Shown: positions 1-8,906 of the stretch, in pieces
Layout: each line of letters opens with the position of its first letter
Position numbering within the stretch: position 1 is the first letter of the stretch
Source: Bin127 sp965203505
GTDB taxonomy: Bacteria > Chloroflexota > Dehalococcoidia > Lucifugimonadales > Lucifugimonadaceae
Assembly (NCBI GenBank): GCA_965203505.1
Contig: OZ241880.1
Coordinates: 2,418,001 to 2,482,000, forward strand
DNA length: 64,000 nt
Direction: 5' to 3'
Program-made: the position numbers and the translations under genes
Notes under the pieces: model-generated
The model's database searches: none
What the model saw: only the letters and a program-made list of their open reading frames with translations
Told to the model about the DNA's origin: nothing

Positions 1-1802
1 GTGAATCCGTTGCCCAGAGGCTCCATGCCGCTGATTCGGGCCCGTTTGCGGTTCAGGTCGCCCATCACGTCGCCAGCGGTTTCGTCTGGGACAACGACGT
101 CGACCTTCAAAACCGGTTCGAGCAGTTGGGGTCGAGCATCGCGCATCGCTTGTCGGAAACCCATGCTTCCGGCGATCTCGAAAGCCACACCAGACGAGTC
201 GACCGAGTGTGAGCTGCCGTCATATAGCTCGACATCGATTCCGACGACCGGAAAACCGGCCAATACGCCCTGCGACGCGGCGTTGCGAACACCTTTTTCG
301 ACGGACGGGATGTACTCTCTCGGCACGTTGCCGCCGACGACGGAACTGGAAAATGATATTCCGGAATCCGCTCCTGCCGGTGCGACGCGCATCAAGACGT
401 GGCCATACTGTCCGCTGCCGCCAGATTGCTTCTTGTGTTTGTAGTCCACATCGGCGTTAGCCATGATTGTCTCGCGATACGCGATCTTGGGAAGCGAGGT
501 GGTCAATGAGACCTCGAACTTCCGAGCGATTCGCTGTATCGCCATCTCTACGTGAATATCGCCTAAGCCGTGCAGTACCAACTCGCTAGTTTCGGCGTTC
601 CGTTCCAGTCTCAGCGTGGGATCTTCTTCGGTAATGCGGGTCAGCGACGAAGCCATCTTGTCGAGGTCCGACTGTGATTCGGGACTGATCGCAAGCGCAA
701 AAATCGGAGATGGAAGATCCGCACCGGGCAGTTCCACCGTGTGGTCGCGATCGCATAGCGTGTCGTACGTCGACGCCTCCTGCAACTTGGTGACCGCCGC
801 GATGTCGCCGCGTACCGCTTCATCCACAACCGTCAGTTCTTTGCCTGCCGGGGAGTAGACCTGTGCGATCCGTTCGCTGTCGCCTTTGGACCCAGTCACT
901 AACTGCGAGTTGGGCAGCAATGGCGAGCCGTAAACACGCAGGTACGAGACCTTGCCGACGAACGGGTCGGCGGAGGTCTTGAATATCAAGTTCGCGGGCT
1001 TATCTTCCGTCACACCCTCGGGCAACTCTTCTTCGGGAGCCGGGAACAGATCGATGATGGCGTCCATCAGCTGTTCGACGCCGATTTCCTTGTCGGCCGC
1101 AGTGGCGAAGATGGGTATCACCGATCCGGCTTGGATCGCGGATTTGAGTCCTTCTCGCAGTTCTTCCGCCGATACATCTTCACCTTCGAGATACATCATC
1201 ATCAGGTCATCGTCGGACTCGGCGATGGCCTCGACCATCTCCTCCGGCATATCAGCGACATCGCCTTCGAGAAGGTCAGTGACGCCAGTCAGTCCCTCTC
1301 CACTGCCCTCTGGCGCCTGCACCGGCACGCAGTTTCTGCCCCAGGCATCTTGAATGATGGCTACTACCTCATCGAAATCCGTTTCTGGTCGATCAAGTTT
1401 GTTGACGACGATTACGCGAGGCAATCCTGCCTCTTCTGCCGCTGACCACGCTTGAATCGAACCCACTTCGATGCCCGAAGGTGCAGAGATCAACATCACC
1501 GCCACGTCCGCGACCCGCATGGCAGACAACATGTCACCGCGGAAGTCCGGGTAACCGGGCGTGTCAAGGACGTTGATTTTGTGCTCTTTCCACGAACACG
1601 GCAGGATCGCCATCTGCACGCTCGATCCCCGCTCCTGCTCCTCGGGTTCGTAGTCGGAGAGACTCGTCTGATCATCGACCCGCCCTCGGCGATTGACGAC
1701 GCCAGTCTTGTAGTACATGGCATCTGCGAGCGTCGTTTTTCCGGCCCCGCTGTGTGCCGCCAAAACGATGTTTCTGATCTGAGACGATGCAAATGCCGCC
1801 AT
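1..1802 (-). CDS. EF-G-like translation GTPase (FusA2-type), 3' end outside window
   Basis: Reading the minus strand from ATG at 1802 gives about 600 residues with no stop before the window edge, so the C-terminus is missing. The G1 loop AHSGAGKTT lies at about residues 16-24, the G3 motif is DTPGY and the G4 motif is NKLD, followed by EF-G-like domains II to IV. In canonical EF-G the switch I region reads RGITI; here it is ERGSSVQM, which is typical of EF-G-like paralogues (FusA2 type) rather than of the main elongation factor. AGGAGA, the complement of 1812-1817, is well placed for this start. Its precise cellular role cannot be read from sequence. The upstream neighbour on the same strand is panE, 239 bases away. 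Confidence 0.85.
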   Translation of the reverse strand, partial: MAAFASSQIRNIVLAAHSGAGKTTLADAMYYKTGVVNRRGRVDDQTSLSDYEPEEQERGSSVQMAILPCSWKEHKINVLDTPGYPDFRGDMLSAMRVADVAVMLISAPSGIEVGSIQAWSAAEEAGLPRVIVVNKLDRPETDFDEVVAIIQDAWGRNCVPVQAPEGSGEGLTGVTDLLEGDVADMPEEMVEAIAESDDDLMMMYLEGEDVSAEELREGLKSAIQAGSVIPIFATAADKEIGVEQLMDAIIDLFPAPEEELPEGVTEDKPANLIFKTSADPFVGKVSYLRVYGSPLLPNSQLVTGSKGDSERIAQVYSPAGKELTVVDEAVRGDIAAVTKLQEASTYDTLCDRDHTVELPGADLPSPIFALAISPESQSDLDKMASSLTRITEEDPTLRLERNAETSELVLHGLGDIHVEMAIQRIARKFEVSLTTSLPKIAYRETIMANADVDYKHKKQSGGSGQYGHVLMRVAPAGADSGISFSSSVVGGNVPREYIPSVEKGVRNAASQGVLAGFPVVGIDVELYDGSSHSVDSSGVAFEIAGSMGFRQAMRDARPQLLEPVLKVDVVVPDETAGDVMGDLNRKRARISGMEPLGNGF

Positions 1803-2041
1803 CTATTCTGTTCTCCTATGTTCTCAAGTCTGCGCGTCTAATCGTTCGGGAAACGCACCCGCCGACGTGCCAAGGGCAACTTCCAACCCACCTCCCAACG
1901 CTCAATGGCAAGTCAACGCAAGTCAGCAATTTATGGGCAATCATAAACCAGATGGCAAATCGCGCGCCGACGGAGGACCGTTGCCGCAGGCTCTGAAAGC
2001 AATGTTGGTGCGGACAACGGTCTACGAATTCACAACAAGCT

Positions 2042-2956
2042 TTACGAGCCGTTCTTGAACTTCTGCAACGACATCACGAGTGCCGAACTCGCGGGCATCG
2101 GTATCCTGCCCTGCTTACCAAGCCGAACCGCCGCGCCTAGGATGTCGTCCAGCTCCAGCTTGCCTCCTCGGTTGAAGTCCAATTGGAGAGATGATTGAAA
2201 TTCGTCGGCTTCGGCGATGGCGTCGGACATCTTGGTGTCGACGATGCGGTTCGGGAACCTGATGCCCTGCGCCTTGCCGCTCGCCACGATCTCCTCCATG
2301 ACGGTTCGGATCGTATTTTCGCCTTCTTCCATCGCGAGCACTTCTGGTAACGAGGCGCGGGCAGCGGTGACCACCGTACCTAGCGCGCCGATTGCGACCA
2401 TCTTCGACCATAGCGAAGCGCGGATGTCTGAACTGATATCGACCTGAATCCCCGGTACATCAAGGGCCTCGCGTACCTTTTCGACGCGTGTTGAAACCGA
2501 TCCGTCGCGCTCACCAAACTCGATACGCGCCGCGTTGCCCGATTGGACTATCCGTCCGGGAGCCTCGATCGAGGTTTCGATATACGTCGCCCCTTCCAAG
2601 ACCTTCTCCCAGCCGAACGCCGCCGCGAGCGATTCCCCTCCAGTGATGCCGTTCTGCACCGTCAGAATCACGGTCTCTTCGCCGACCATTGGCGCCATCG
2701 TAGGTATTGTGTCGGCGTTGGAGTAGAGCTTCACGGAGTGAAGCACCAGGTCGGCAACCCCAGCCTCCTCTGGCATGAGCGCGATCCGAGGATGGACGAC
2801 GTAGTCGCCCCAGTGAGAGGCAATGCTCAAACCGCGCTCGCACATAACGTCGGCGTGCTCGCCACGCGCGACCAGAACCACATCTGCGCCACTCTTGAAC
2901 AGCGCGCCTCCGTAATATGCACCAACCGCGCCGGCACCCATAACGACGATCTTCAT
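2042..2956 (-). CDS. panE: 2-dehydropantoate 2-reductase (ketopantoate reductase)
   Basis: The enzyme reduces ketopantoate to pantoate with NADPH in coenzyme A synthesis. The N-terminus MKIVVMGAGAVGAYYGGAL is the expected Rossmann GxGxxG motif. The body matches the ApbA/PanE family over about 304 residues, including a C-terminal helical domain with VDTKMSDAI-like motifs. An upstream in-frame start at 2980 would add eight residues, but AGGAA sits eight bases ahead of the ATG at 2956 and the Rossmann strand should be near the N-terminus, so 2956 is preferred. It diverges from rph, with 135 bases between them for both promoters. Related family members act on other 2-keto acids, so substrate is inferred. 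Confidence 0.85.
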   Translation of the reverse strand: MKIVVMGAGAVGAYYGGALFKSGADVVLVARGEHADVMCERGLSIASHWGDYVVHPRIALMPEEAGVADLVLHSVKLYSNADTIPTMAPMVGEETVILTVQNGITGGESLAAAFGWEKVLEGATYIETSIEAPGRIVQSGNAARIEFGERDGSVSTRVEKVREALDVPGIQVDISSDIRASLWSKMVAIGALGTVVTAARASLPEVLAMEEGENTIRTVMEEIVASGKAQGIRFPNRIVDTKMSDAIAEADEFQSSLQLDFNRGGKLELDDILGAAVRLGKQGRIPMPASSALVMSLQKFKNGS

Positions 2957-3091
2957 AACAGCAGTTCCTTTCCGCGACACCTACAGGATCGCTTCGCGAT
3001 GTCACGATTATGCCAAAATGAAAAAGCACCTATACGAGCCCGTGTCGCGACTGGCTCGACTATCACACAGACTCGCAGAAACACGGTTCCC

Positions 3092-3817
3092 ATGGATAGC
3101 AAGATCATTCGGTTAGACGGGCGCGCTGCCAATCAGTGTCGCCCAGTCTCGATTGAACCGGATTTCATGCCGAACGCCGAAGGTTCGGCGCTGATCAAAC
3201 TCGGTGACACGCATGTCATCTGCACTGCCACGGTCTCGACCGACGTGCCGCGTTGGATGCGCGGGCGTGGCACTGGTTGGGTCACGGCCGAGTACGGAAT
3301 GTTGCCTCGTTCGACGGACGAAAGGATCGATCGGCGGCGCGCCTCGACCAGTGGTCGTAGTCGCGAGATCGAGCGTCTGATCGGCAGGTCTTTGCGTGCG
3401 GTCACCGATATGGCGGCACTCGGAGAGCGAATGATCACGGTAGATTGCGACGTTCTCCGCGCAGATGGCGGAACCCGTACTGCTTCGATCACCGGTGGTT
3501 ACGTGGCATTGGCAAAGGCGATTGAAACGATCCGAGGCGGAACCAAGAATCGAATCCTGAGCGACAGCATTGCGGCTATCTCCGTTGGTATCGTGGGAGG
3601 CGGATGCGTTCTCGATCTACCTTATGAAGAGGATTCGAGAGCCGATGTAGATATGAACATTGTGATGACTGGATCTGGGGATTTCGTGGAAATACAAGGC
3701 ACAGCCGAAACCGCTCCATTCACCTCAAATCAACTGGGTGAGATGCTTGAATTAGGTCGATTGGGCTGCGCGGAAATGGCGGAATTTCAGTCGCTTGCGC
3801 TGAGCCGACACGAATAA
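3092..3817 (+). CDS. rph: Ribonuclease PH
   Basis: This phosphorolytic 3'-5' exoribonuclease trims tRNA 3' ends. The 241-residue length is normal for the family. Diagnostic segments are visible: N-terminal RLDGRAANQCRPV, the RSLRAVTDMAALGER block, DCDVLRADGGTRTASITGG, and the metal/phosphate region EEDSRADVDMN. The open frame extends far upstream (to 2543), but that part lies opposite panE and is not conserved-looking. ATG at 3092 gives the family-typical N-terminus. A glycosyltransferase-like membrane protein starts 28 bases downstream and could be cotranscribed. Confidence 0.93.
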   Translation: MDSKIIRLDGRAANQCRPVSIEPDFMPNAEGSALIKLGDTHVICTATVSTDVPRWMRGRGTGWVTAEYGMLPRSTDERIDRRRASTSGRSREIERLIGRSLRAVTDMAALGERMITVDCDVLRADGGTRTASITGGYVALAKAIETIRGGTKNRILSDSIAAISVGIVGGGCVLDLPYEEDSRADVDMNIVMTGSGDFVEIQGTAETAPFTSNQLGEMLELGRLGCAEMAEFQSLALSRHE

Positions 3818-3845
3818 TCGGCCTTTCATTAGGTCCGAACGACCG

Positions 3846-5750
3846 ATGCCCGATCGACCCGCAAATCCCGTTGTGCAGTTCTGCCCTTATTGCGGTAGCC
3901 CTGCGCAACCGTCTTACAAGTTCTGCGCGTATTGCGGCACCAGCTTAGATTCCGTCCAACGTTCAGATGCACGAACTGATCGTATCGTCGGCGCGACACC
4001 AATTGCAGAAGATGCCGAGTCACCTCGGTTTGGTTCGACGAAGCGCGCATTTTTTGATCCCGTCGTTGCTACAACACGAAAAGCGACATCCCGCGTATCT
4101 GAAGTTCTAGATCGGACTTCGAATTGGCCGCCAGACTTCGTTCCGCCAAGAATATTGACGAGCGAACGACGCGCCACCATCTTCTCTCGCGAAGTGAGTT
4201 TCAGCATCGCCTTCGCTTTGGAAGTCTTAATCGTCGCTGCGATTACGATGCTGGCGGCATGGCTGCGAATTGATGGCTTGGCCGATGCTTCGCCCGGTAT
4301 CAATATCGACGAAAGCACATACGCTGCCGAGATACATCGCATCATGGGGGGCGAGTGGATCGGTAAGTTTTCCGGTGCGAGTCTGGGCGTGCCGACTCTG
4401 CAGTTTTACATAACGGCTCCGCTGTTTTCTTTCTTCGAATCCGAACTTTTCGCAATGCGAATCGTGAGCGCAGTTGCCGGCACGTTGACCATACCCGTCG
4501 CCCACATTTTCATGCGCCGATTCTTCCCTTTCACAGTGGTGATAGTCACAACCGCATTGACCGCATTCTCTATCTACTTCATGCTCGAAAGCCGAATCGG
4601 ATGGCCGTTGATGTTAGCGGTTTTCGAGCTCTTCACTGGATTGACGCTCCTTGTGTTCAGCGTTCAATACCGCAAACCATGGCTCGCTGTGATCGCAGGG
4701 TTAGTGCTCGGCGCGGGTATGTACACCCACCAGGTCTTTTTGCCTTACTGGGCCGCTTTGATCGGACTGGCGATTTTCCTGGCATTGTTCCATCCAGCGC
4801 TGAAACACCGTCGCGAACTCTACCTGTTCGCGGCGGCTTGTTTAGTCACTGGTATCAACATGGCGTGGTTTCTGCTATTCGAATTCGATTTCGTATCGGA
4901 TCTGGAGAACCATTACGGGGTCCCGGCTTCGATCGACCCGTTTCGATACGCGCGACGTGCGGTCGAAGTTTTCATGTTCTTCAGATTACCGATCAGCGCC
5001 GATTTCACGGACGCAGCACCATCCGCACCGATATTCACCGGCATTTTCCAAGTCTTGTTCGTGATCGGCATCGTCACCACGATTTTGAAGATCAGAGATT
5101 ACCGATACCAAATACTGGCGATCGGTCTGTTGGTGGCCATGGTGCCCAGCATCGTTGTGCCAGGTTCGGAGGCACGGAGGTTCATGGTTGGGATGTTCTT
5201 CATGTCGGCGATCGTTGGCTTGGGCTTCACTGTGGTGATCCAAGTGGTTGCAGCAAACATCAGCGTCATTACGGGGTCATCGAATTCCAAACTCATCGGT
5301 TTTGTCCAGCGATCTGCCTACGTCGTCGCGTTGGCAGTATTGGTGGCAACCGCCGCGTACTCTGGACACAATCGCCTCGACGAATGGAAATCCAAAGACG
5401 CCAGATGGACTTTCAACTACGACATTGCCCAGCTCTCCGATTTCATCAAGGACTTCGATGATAGCCACACCGTCCACCTTTACTCTGATCGGAGCCACGC
5501 TCCCCATCCGATAATGGACTGGGTCGCGCCCCACCTCCAAGTGGTCGATGGAGAGGAGACAAACGTCGACGGTGAAAGGGAACTGAAAATACCGCGTCCC
5601 GATAACGGTCCCATCCTTGTCGCACTGCTAGAAAGTTACATCGAACACGGCCCGTCCCTTCAAGAGGAGTTTCCCGACGCCCAGTTCATCGAACGCGTTG
5701 ACGAAAATGATCGGCGGATTTGGAACTTGCTTGTGATCCGGGATTCTTAA
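3846..5750 (+). CDS. Membrane glycosyltransferase (GT39/ArnT-like) with N-terminal zinc ribbon
   Basis: The 634-residue protein starts with a soluble segment holding two CxxC knuckles (FCPYCG and FCAYCG, residues about 12-32), a zinc-ribbon of the kind often found ahead of membrane domains. From about residue 120 there are around ten or more hydrophobic spans. After the first span comes GINIDEST, matching the conserved acidic residue in the first extracytoplasmic loop of GT39/GT83 (PMT/ArnT/dolichyl-phosphate-mannose mannosyltransferase) enzymes. The C-terminal 150 residues form a soluble domain. It probably transfers a sugar from a polyprenyl-phosphate donor outside the membrane; substrate unknown. 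The ribbon fusion is unusual. Confidence 0.7.
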   Translation: MPDRPANPVVQFCPYCGSPAQPSYKFCAYCGTSLDSVQRSDARTDRIVGATPIAEDAESPRFGSTKRAFFDPVVATTRKATSRVSEVLDRTSNWPPDFVPPRILTSERRATIFSREVSFSIAFALEVLIVAAITMLAAWLRIDGLADASPGINIDESTYAAEIHRIMGGEWIGKFSGASLGVPTLQFYITAPLFSFFESELFAMRIVSAVAGTLTIPVAHIFMRRFFPFTVVIVTTALTAFSIYFMLESRIGWPLMLAVFELFTGLTLLVFSVQYRKPWLAVIAGLVLGAGMYTHQVFLPYWAALIGLAIFLALFHPALKHRRELYLFAAACLVTGINMAWFLLFEFDFVSDLENHYGVPASIDPFRYARRAVEVFMFFRLPISADFTDAAPSAPIFTGIFQVLFVIGIVTTILKIRDYRYQILAIGLLVAMVPSIVVPGSEARRFMVGMFFMSAIVGLGFTVVIQVVAANISVITGSSNSKLIGFVQRSAYVVALAVLVATAAYSGHNRLDEWKSKDARWTFNYDIAQLSDFIKDFDDSHTVHLYSDRSHAPHPIMDWVAPHLQVVDGEETNVDGERELKIPRPDNGPILVALLESYIEHGPSLQEEFPDAQFIERVDENDRRIWNLLVIRDS

Positions 5751-5760
5751 CATTGACGCC

Positions 5761-6279
5761 ATGACCAGAACATCGCACCACCCCATCTACATCTCAGTAA
5801 TCGGCGGCGACCGTGATCACACCACCGAAGAAGGTCTTGGCATCGCAGAAGAGATCGGACGTCGGATAGCCGAAGCTGGGTGCATTCTAGTCAACGGCGG
5901 CATGGGCGGCACGATGGAGCGCGCTGCCAAGGGCGCCAAATCGGCTGGCGGTACAACCATCGGAATCCTCTCCTCCGCCGATCGCAACACTGCCAACTCT
6001 TACATTGATTTCGCCATTCCCACTCCGCTAGGGTTCGTCCGTAATGTGCTGGTCGCCAATGCCAGCGATGCTGTGATCGTCCTTCCTGGCAAGTGGGGCA
6101 CTTCGAACGAATTGAGCTTCGCCATGATTGCTGGTGTGCCCGTCGTGGCGATTGAAGGATGGGAATCCCAACTCCGCGACGATGGCGGCAAATCGAAATT
6201 CTTTGAAGTAGCGTATGCACGCGATGCCGCCGAAGCGGTGAAGATGGCGATCAAATTTGCGCAACAGAGACGCGGCTAA
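5761..6279 (+). CDS. LOG-like Rossmann protein (TIGR00725 type)
   Basis: A 172-residue protein of the family related to lysine decarboxylase-like/LOG nucleotide-binding proteins. Visible motifs are NGGMGGTMERAAKGAK and LPGKWGTSNELSFA, the counterparts of the GGGxGxMG and PGGxGTxxE motifs of LOG phosphoribohydrolases. The altered second motif (PGKWGTSNE) is that of the TIGR00725 subgroup, for which no reaction is firmly known, so cytokinin-type phosphoribohydrolase activity should not be assumed. It begins 10 bases after the glycosyltransferase stop and ends 70 bases before enolase, so it may be cotranscribed with its upstream neighbour. Confidence 0.75.
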   Translation: MTRTSHHPIYISVIGGDRDHTTEEGLGIAEEIGRRIAEAGCILVNGGMGGTMERAAKGAKSAGGTTIGILSSADRNTANSYIDFAIPTPLGFVRNVLVANASDAVIVLPGKWGTSNELSFAMIAGVPVVAIEGWESQLRDDGGKSKFFEVAYARDAAEAVKMAIKFAQQRRG

Positions 6280-6349
6280 ATGTTCGTCCAATCACTGCCC
6301 TTTCCCTCGCGTTAACAGATTCGCGCGTTCCTATTGCACACTTGTTGGA

Positions 6350-7645
6350 ATGAGCAAAATCAAATCTGTACACGGCAAAGAGATTCTCGACTCGCGCGGC
6401 AATCCGACTGTCTATGCCGAGGTGCTGTTGGAAGATGGGACGCTCAACGGCGCGTCAGTCCCTTCAGGTGCCAGCACAGGTGAGAACGAAGCTTGGGAAC
6501 TACGCGACCGAGACCCCAAGCGATTCAACGGCATGGGCGTTCTCGGTGCCGTCGCCAACATCAACGGACCGCTGAACCAAGCGGTGGCCGGCATTGATGC
6601 GAATAACCAGCGCGCCGTTGACGAGGCGATGATCAACGCCGATGGCACGGGCAACAAATCTCGCTACGGCGCCAACGCGCTGTTGGCCATCTCGATGGCT
6701 GTGCTCCGCGCCTCTTGCCGGAGCCAAGGCGAGTGGCTATACGACCTCGTAGCGGAACACATCGGAAACGATGACAGGTACATCCTGCCGGTTCCGCAAT
6801 TGAACATCTTCAACGGCGGGGCGCACGCCGCCGGTTCGACCGAGTTCCAAGAGTTCATGGTGATGCCCGCCGGTGTCGAATCGCTTTCCGAAGCGCTGCG
6901 TGCCGGTTCCGAGATCTATCAGGCGCTCGGAAAGCTCCTCCAATCCGAGGGACTATCGACATCCGTCGGATTCGAAGGCGGTTTCGCTCCTGTGGGCCTC
7001 ACTAATAGGCAAGCCTTGGGCTACGTGACGCACGCCATCGAGGCTGCCGGATACATGCCCGGGGAGCAGATCTTCATCGCGCTAGACCCTGCGGCGAGCG
7101 AGTTTTATGTCCCCGAGGTCAGGCGCTACAGCATGAAGCGAGAAGGCCTTCGATTGACCGCCGAGATGATGGCCGAAGAGTATGACTCGTTCTGCGCCGA
7201 GTATCCGATATGCAGCATCGAAGACGGACTTGCCGAGAACGACTGGCACGGCTGGCAGGTGCTTACCGATACTATCGGCGACCGCGTGCAACTCGTCGGC
7301 GACGACCTCTTCGTGACCCAGACGGCGTTCTTGGAGCGAGGCATCAACGAGAAGGCGGGAAACGCCATCTTGATCAAACCAAACCAAGTCGGGACTGTAA
7401 CCGAGACGCTCGACACGATCCGCCGAGCCCGCGAAGCCAATTTTGGCGTTGTGGTTAGCCACCGGTCAGGTGAGACGGAAGATACTACGATAGCCGACAT
7501 CGCAGTGGGGTCAGGATGCGGTCAGATCAAAGCCGGGGCTCCCGCACGTAGCGAACGCGTCGCCAAGTACAACCGCCTGCTTCGAATTGAAGATTGGGCG
7601 GGAGACAAAGGCCGGTACGCTGGCATGAGCGTAATCAAGACATGA
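6350..7645 (+). CDS. eno: Enolase
   Basis: Enolase converts 2-phosphoglycerate to phosphoenolpyruvate. The 431-residue length is standard. The N-terminus KIKSVHGKEILDSRGNPTV, the SIEDGLAENDW metal-site motif, GDDLFVTQ, the catalytic-lysine region ILIKPNQVGT and the C-terminal VVSHRSGETEDTTIAD are all present. The open frame runs 31 codons upstream of the ATG at 6350, overlapping the LOG-like gene, but that extension has no enolase character. GAPDH follows 103 bases downstream, giving a small glycolytic pair. Confidence 0.96.
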   Translation: MSKIKSVHGKEILDSRGNPTVYAEVLLEDGTLNGASVPSGASTGENEAWELRDRDPKRFNGMGVLGAVANINGPLNQAVAGIDANNQRAVDEAMINADGTGNKSRYGANALLAISMAVLRASCRSQGEWLYDLVAEHIGNDDRYILPVPQLNIFNGGAHAAGSTEFQEFMVMPAGVESLSEALRAGSEIYQALGKLLQSEGLSTSVGFEGGFAPVGLTNRQALGYVTHAIEAAGYMPGEQIFIALDPAASEFYVPEVRRYSMKREGLRLTAEMMAEEYDSFCAEYPICSIEDGLAENDWHGWQVLTDTIGDRVQLVGDDLFVTQTAFLERGINEKAGNAILIKPNQVGTVTETLDTIRRAREANFGVVVSHRSGETEDTTIADIAVGSGCGQIKAGAPARSERVAKYNRLLRIEDWAGDKGRYAGMSVIKT

Positions 7646-7748
7646 GGAACGCGGAGTAAGCTCGCGGTGTAATCTGCAATTAGCAGAATTTCCATCCCGA
7701 TGCTACTGACCAGAACCAACAATCGAAATAGGGTCCAGGACCAACAGC

Positions 7749-8780
7749 ATGAGTAGAACCAAGATCGGCATCAACGGCTTTGGAAGGATCGGACGACAGG
7801 TCTTCCGGACAATCAGCCAAAGACACCCCGACAAATTGCAAGTCGTCGCGGTAAACGACTTGGCAAGTCCCGAACAGCAAGCCCACCTTCTCAAGTACGA
7901 CTCCACCTACGGCAGATACGACGGCGAAATCGAAATCGCGGACGGATCGCTGATCATCAACGGGGAATCGATCACTGTCTTCTCAGAACGCAGCCCCGGC
8001 AAGATACCTTGGTCCGACGCGGGCGTCGAGATCGTCATCGAATCGACCGGCTTCTTCACCGATGCGAGGCAGGCTTCGGCGCACTTCTCCGACAGCGTCA
8101 GAAAGGTCATCATCTCCGCACCGGCGACCAACGAAGACATCACGATCGTTTTAGGGGTCAACGAAGACGAGTACGACCCTGCCAAACACAACGTCATATC
8201 GAACGCCTCCTGCACTACCAACTGTGTTGCGCCGATGGCGAAGGTGCTGAACGAATCGTTCGGCATCGAGCACGCGTTGATGTCGACGATCCACGCCTAC
8301 ACCAATGACCAAGCCATCTTGGATCAGGTGCACAGCGACCTAAGGCGCGCCCGCGCGGCTGCGAACAGCATCATCCCGACCACTACCGGTGCGGCGAAAG
8401 CGGTCACGCTTGCCATTCCGGAACTAGCAGGAAAGATCGATGGGATGGCATACCGCGTCCCGGTCATCACCGGCTCCGTCACGGATTTGACGGCTCGACT
8501 GTCAAAATCCGTCACAGCGGACGAGGTGAACGACGCGTTCCGTGCCAGCGAAGGCGGTGATTTGAGCGGTGTTCTCCACGTATCGGATGAACCGTTAGTA
8601 TCATCGGATTACATCGGCGACCCGCACTCATGCACCATCGACGCGCTATCCACAGCCGTCGTTTCGGACAGCGGGACTGATTCCGGAACGTTCGTCAAAG
8701 TGGTCGGATGGTACGACAACGAGTGGGGCTACTCGAGCAGAACCGCCGATGTCACAGCCCTGATCGCGGCGTCTCTTTGA
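7749..8780 (+). CDS. gap: Glyceraldehyde-3-phosphate dehydrogenase
   Basis: The protein (343 residues) has the NAD-binding N-terminus KIGINGFGRIGRQVFRT, the active-site cysteine motif SNASCTTNCVAP, the IPTTTGAAKAV segment and the C-terminal WYDNEWGYSSR. It is a phosphorylating type I GAPDH of full length. It follows enolase in the same direction, and the pair is probably regulated together or at least adjacent for glycolysis/gluconeogenesis. The coenzyme preference cannot be settled by eye. Confidence 0.96.
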   Translation: MSRTKIGINGFGRIGRQVFRTISQRHPDKLQVVAVNDLASPEQQAHLLKYDSTYGRYDGEIEIADGSLIINGESITVFSERSPGKIPWSDAGVEIVIESTGFFTDARQASAHFSDSVRKVIISAPATNEDITIVLGVNEDEYDPAKHNVISNASCTTNCVAPMAKVLNESFGIEHALMSTIHAYTNDQAILDQVHSDLRRARAAANSIIPTTTGAAKAVTLAIPELAGKIDGMAYRVPVITGSVTDLTARLSKSVTADEVNDAFRASEGGDLSGVLHVSDEPLVSSDYIGDPHSCTIDALSTAVVSDSGTDSGTFVKVVGWYDNEWGYSSRTADVTALIAASL

Positions 8781-8906
8781 GTTTGACGACACATAGTCAG
8801 TGCAACCGATCCGACAACGGATCTTCAAGCACGATTTCCCAAATTGGAACCGTTGACACGACGCTGACGCGTCGCAAGTCATCGGATCGGCGCATGCGCG
8901 CATATC

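Noticed and set aside
2543..3091. A 180-codon N-terminal extension of RNase PH
   Set aside because: It lies opposite panE and is Arg/His-rich shadow coding; family length fits ATG 3092.
4601..5461. A 286-codon frame inside the glycosyltransferase gene
   Set aside because: An out-of-frame shadow. The in-frame protein has clear membrane spans and a GT39-type motif.
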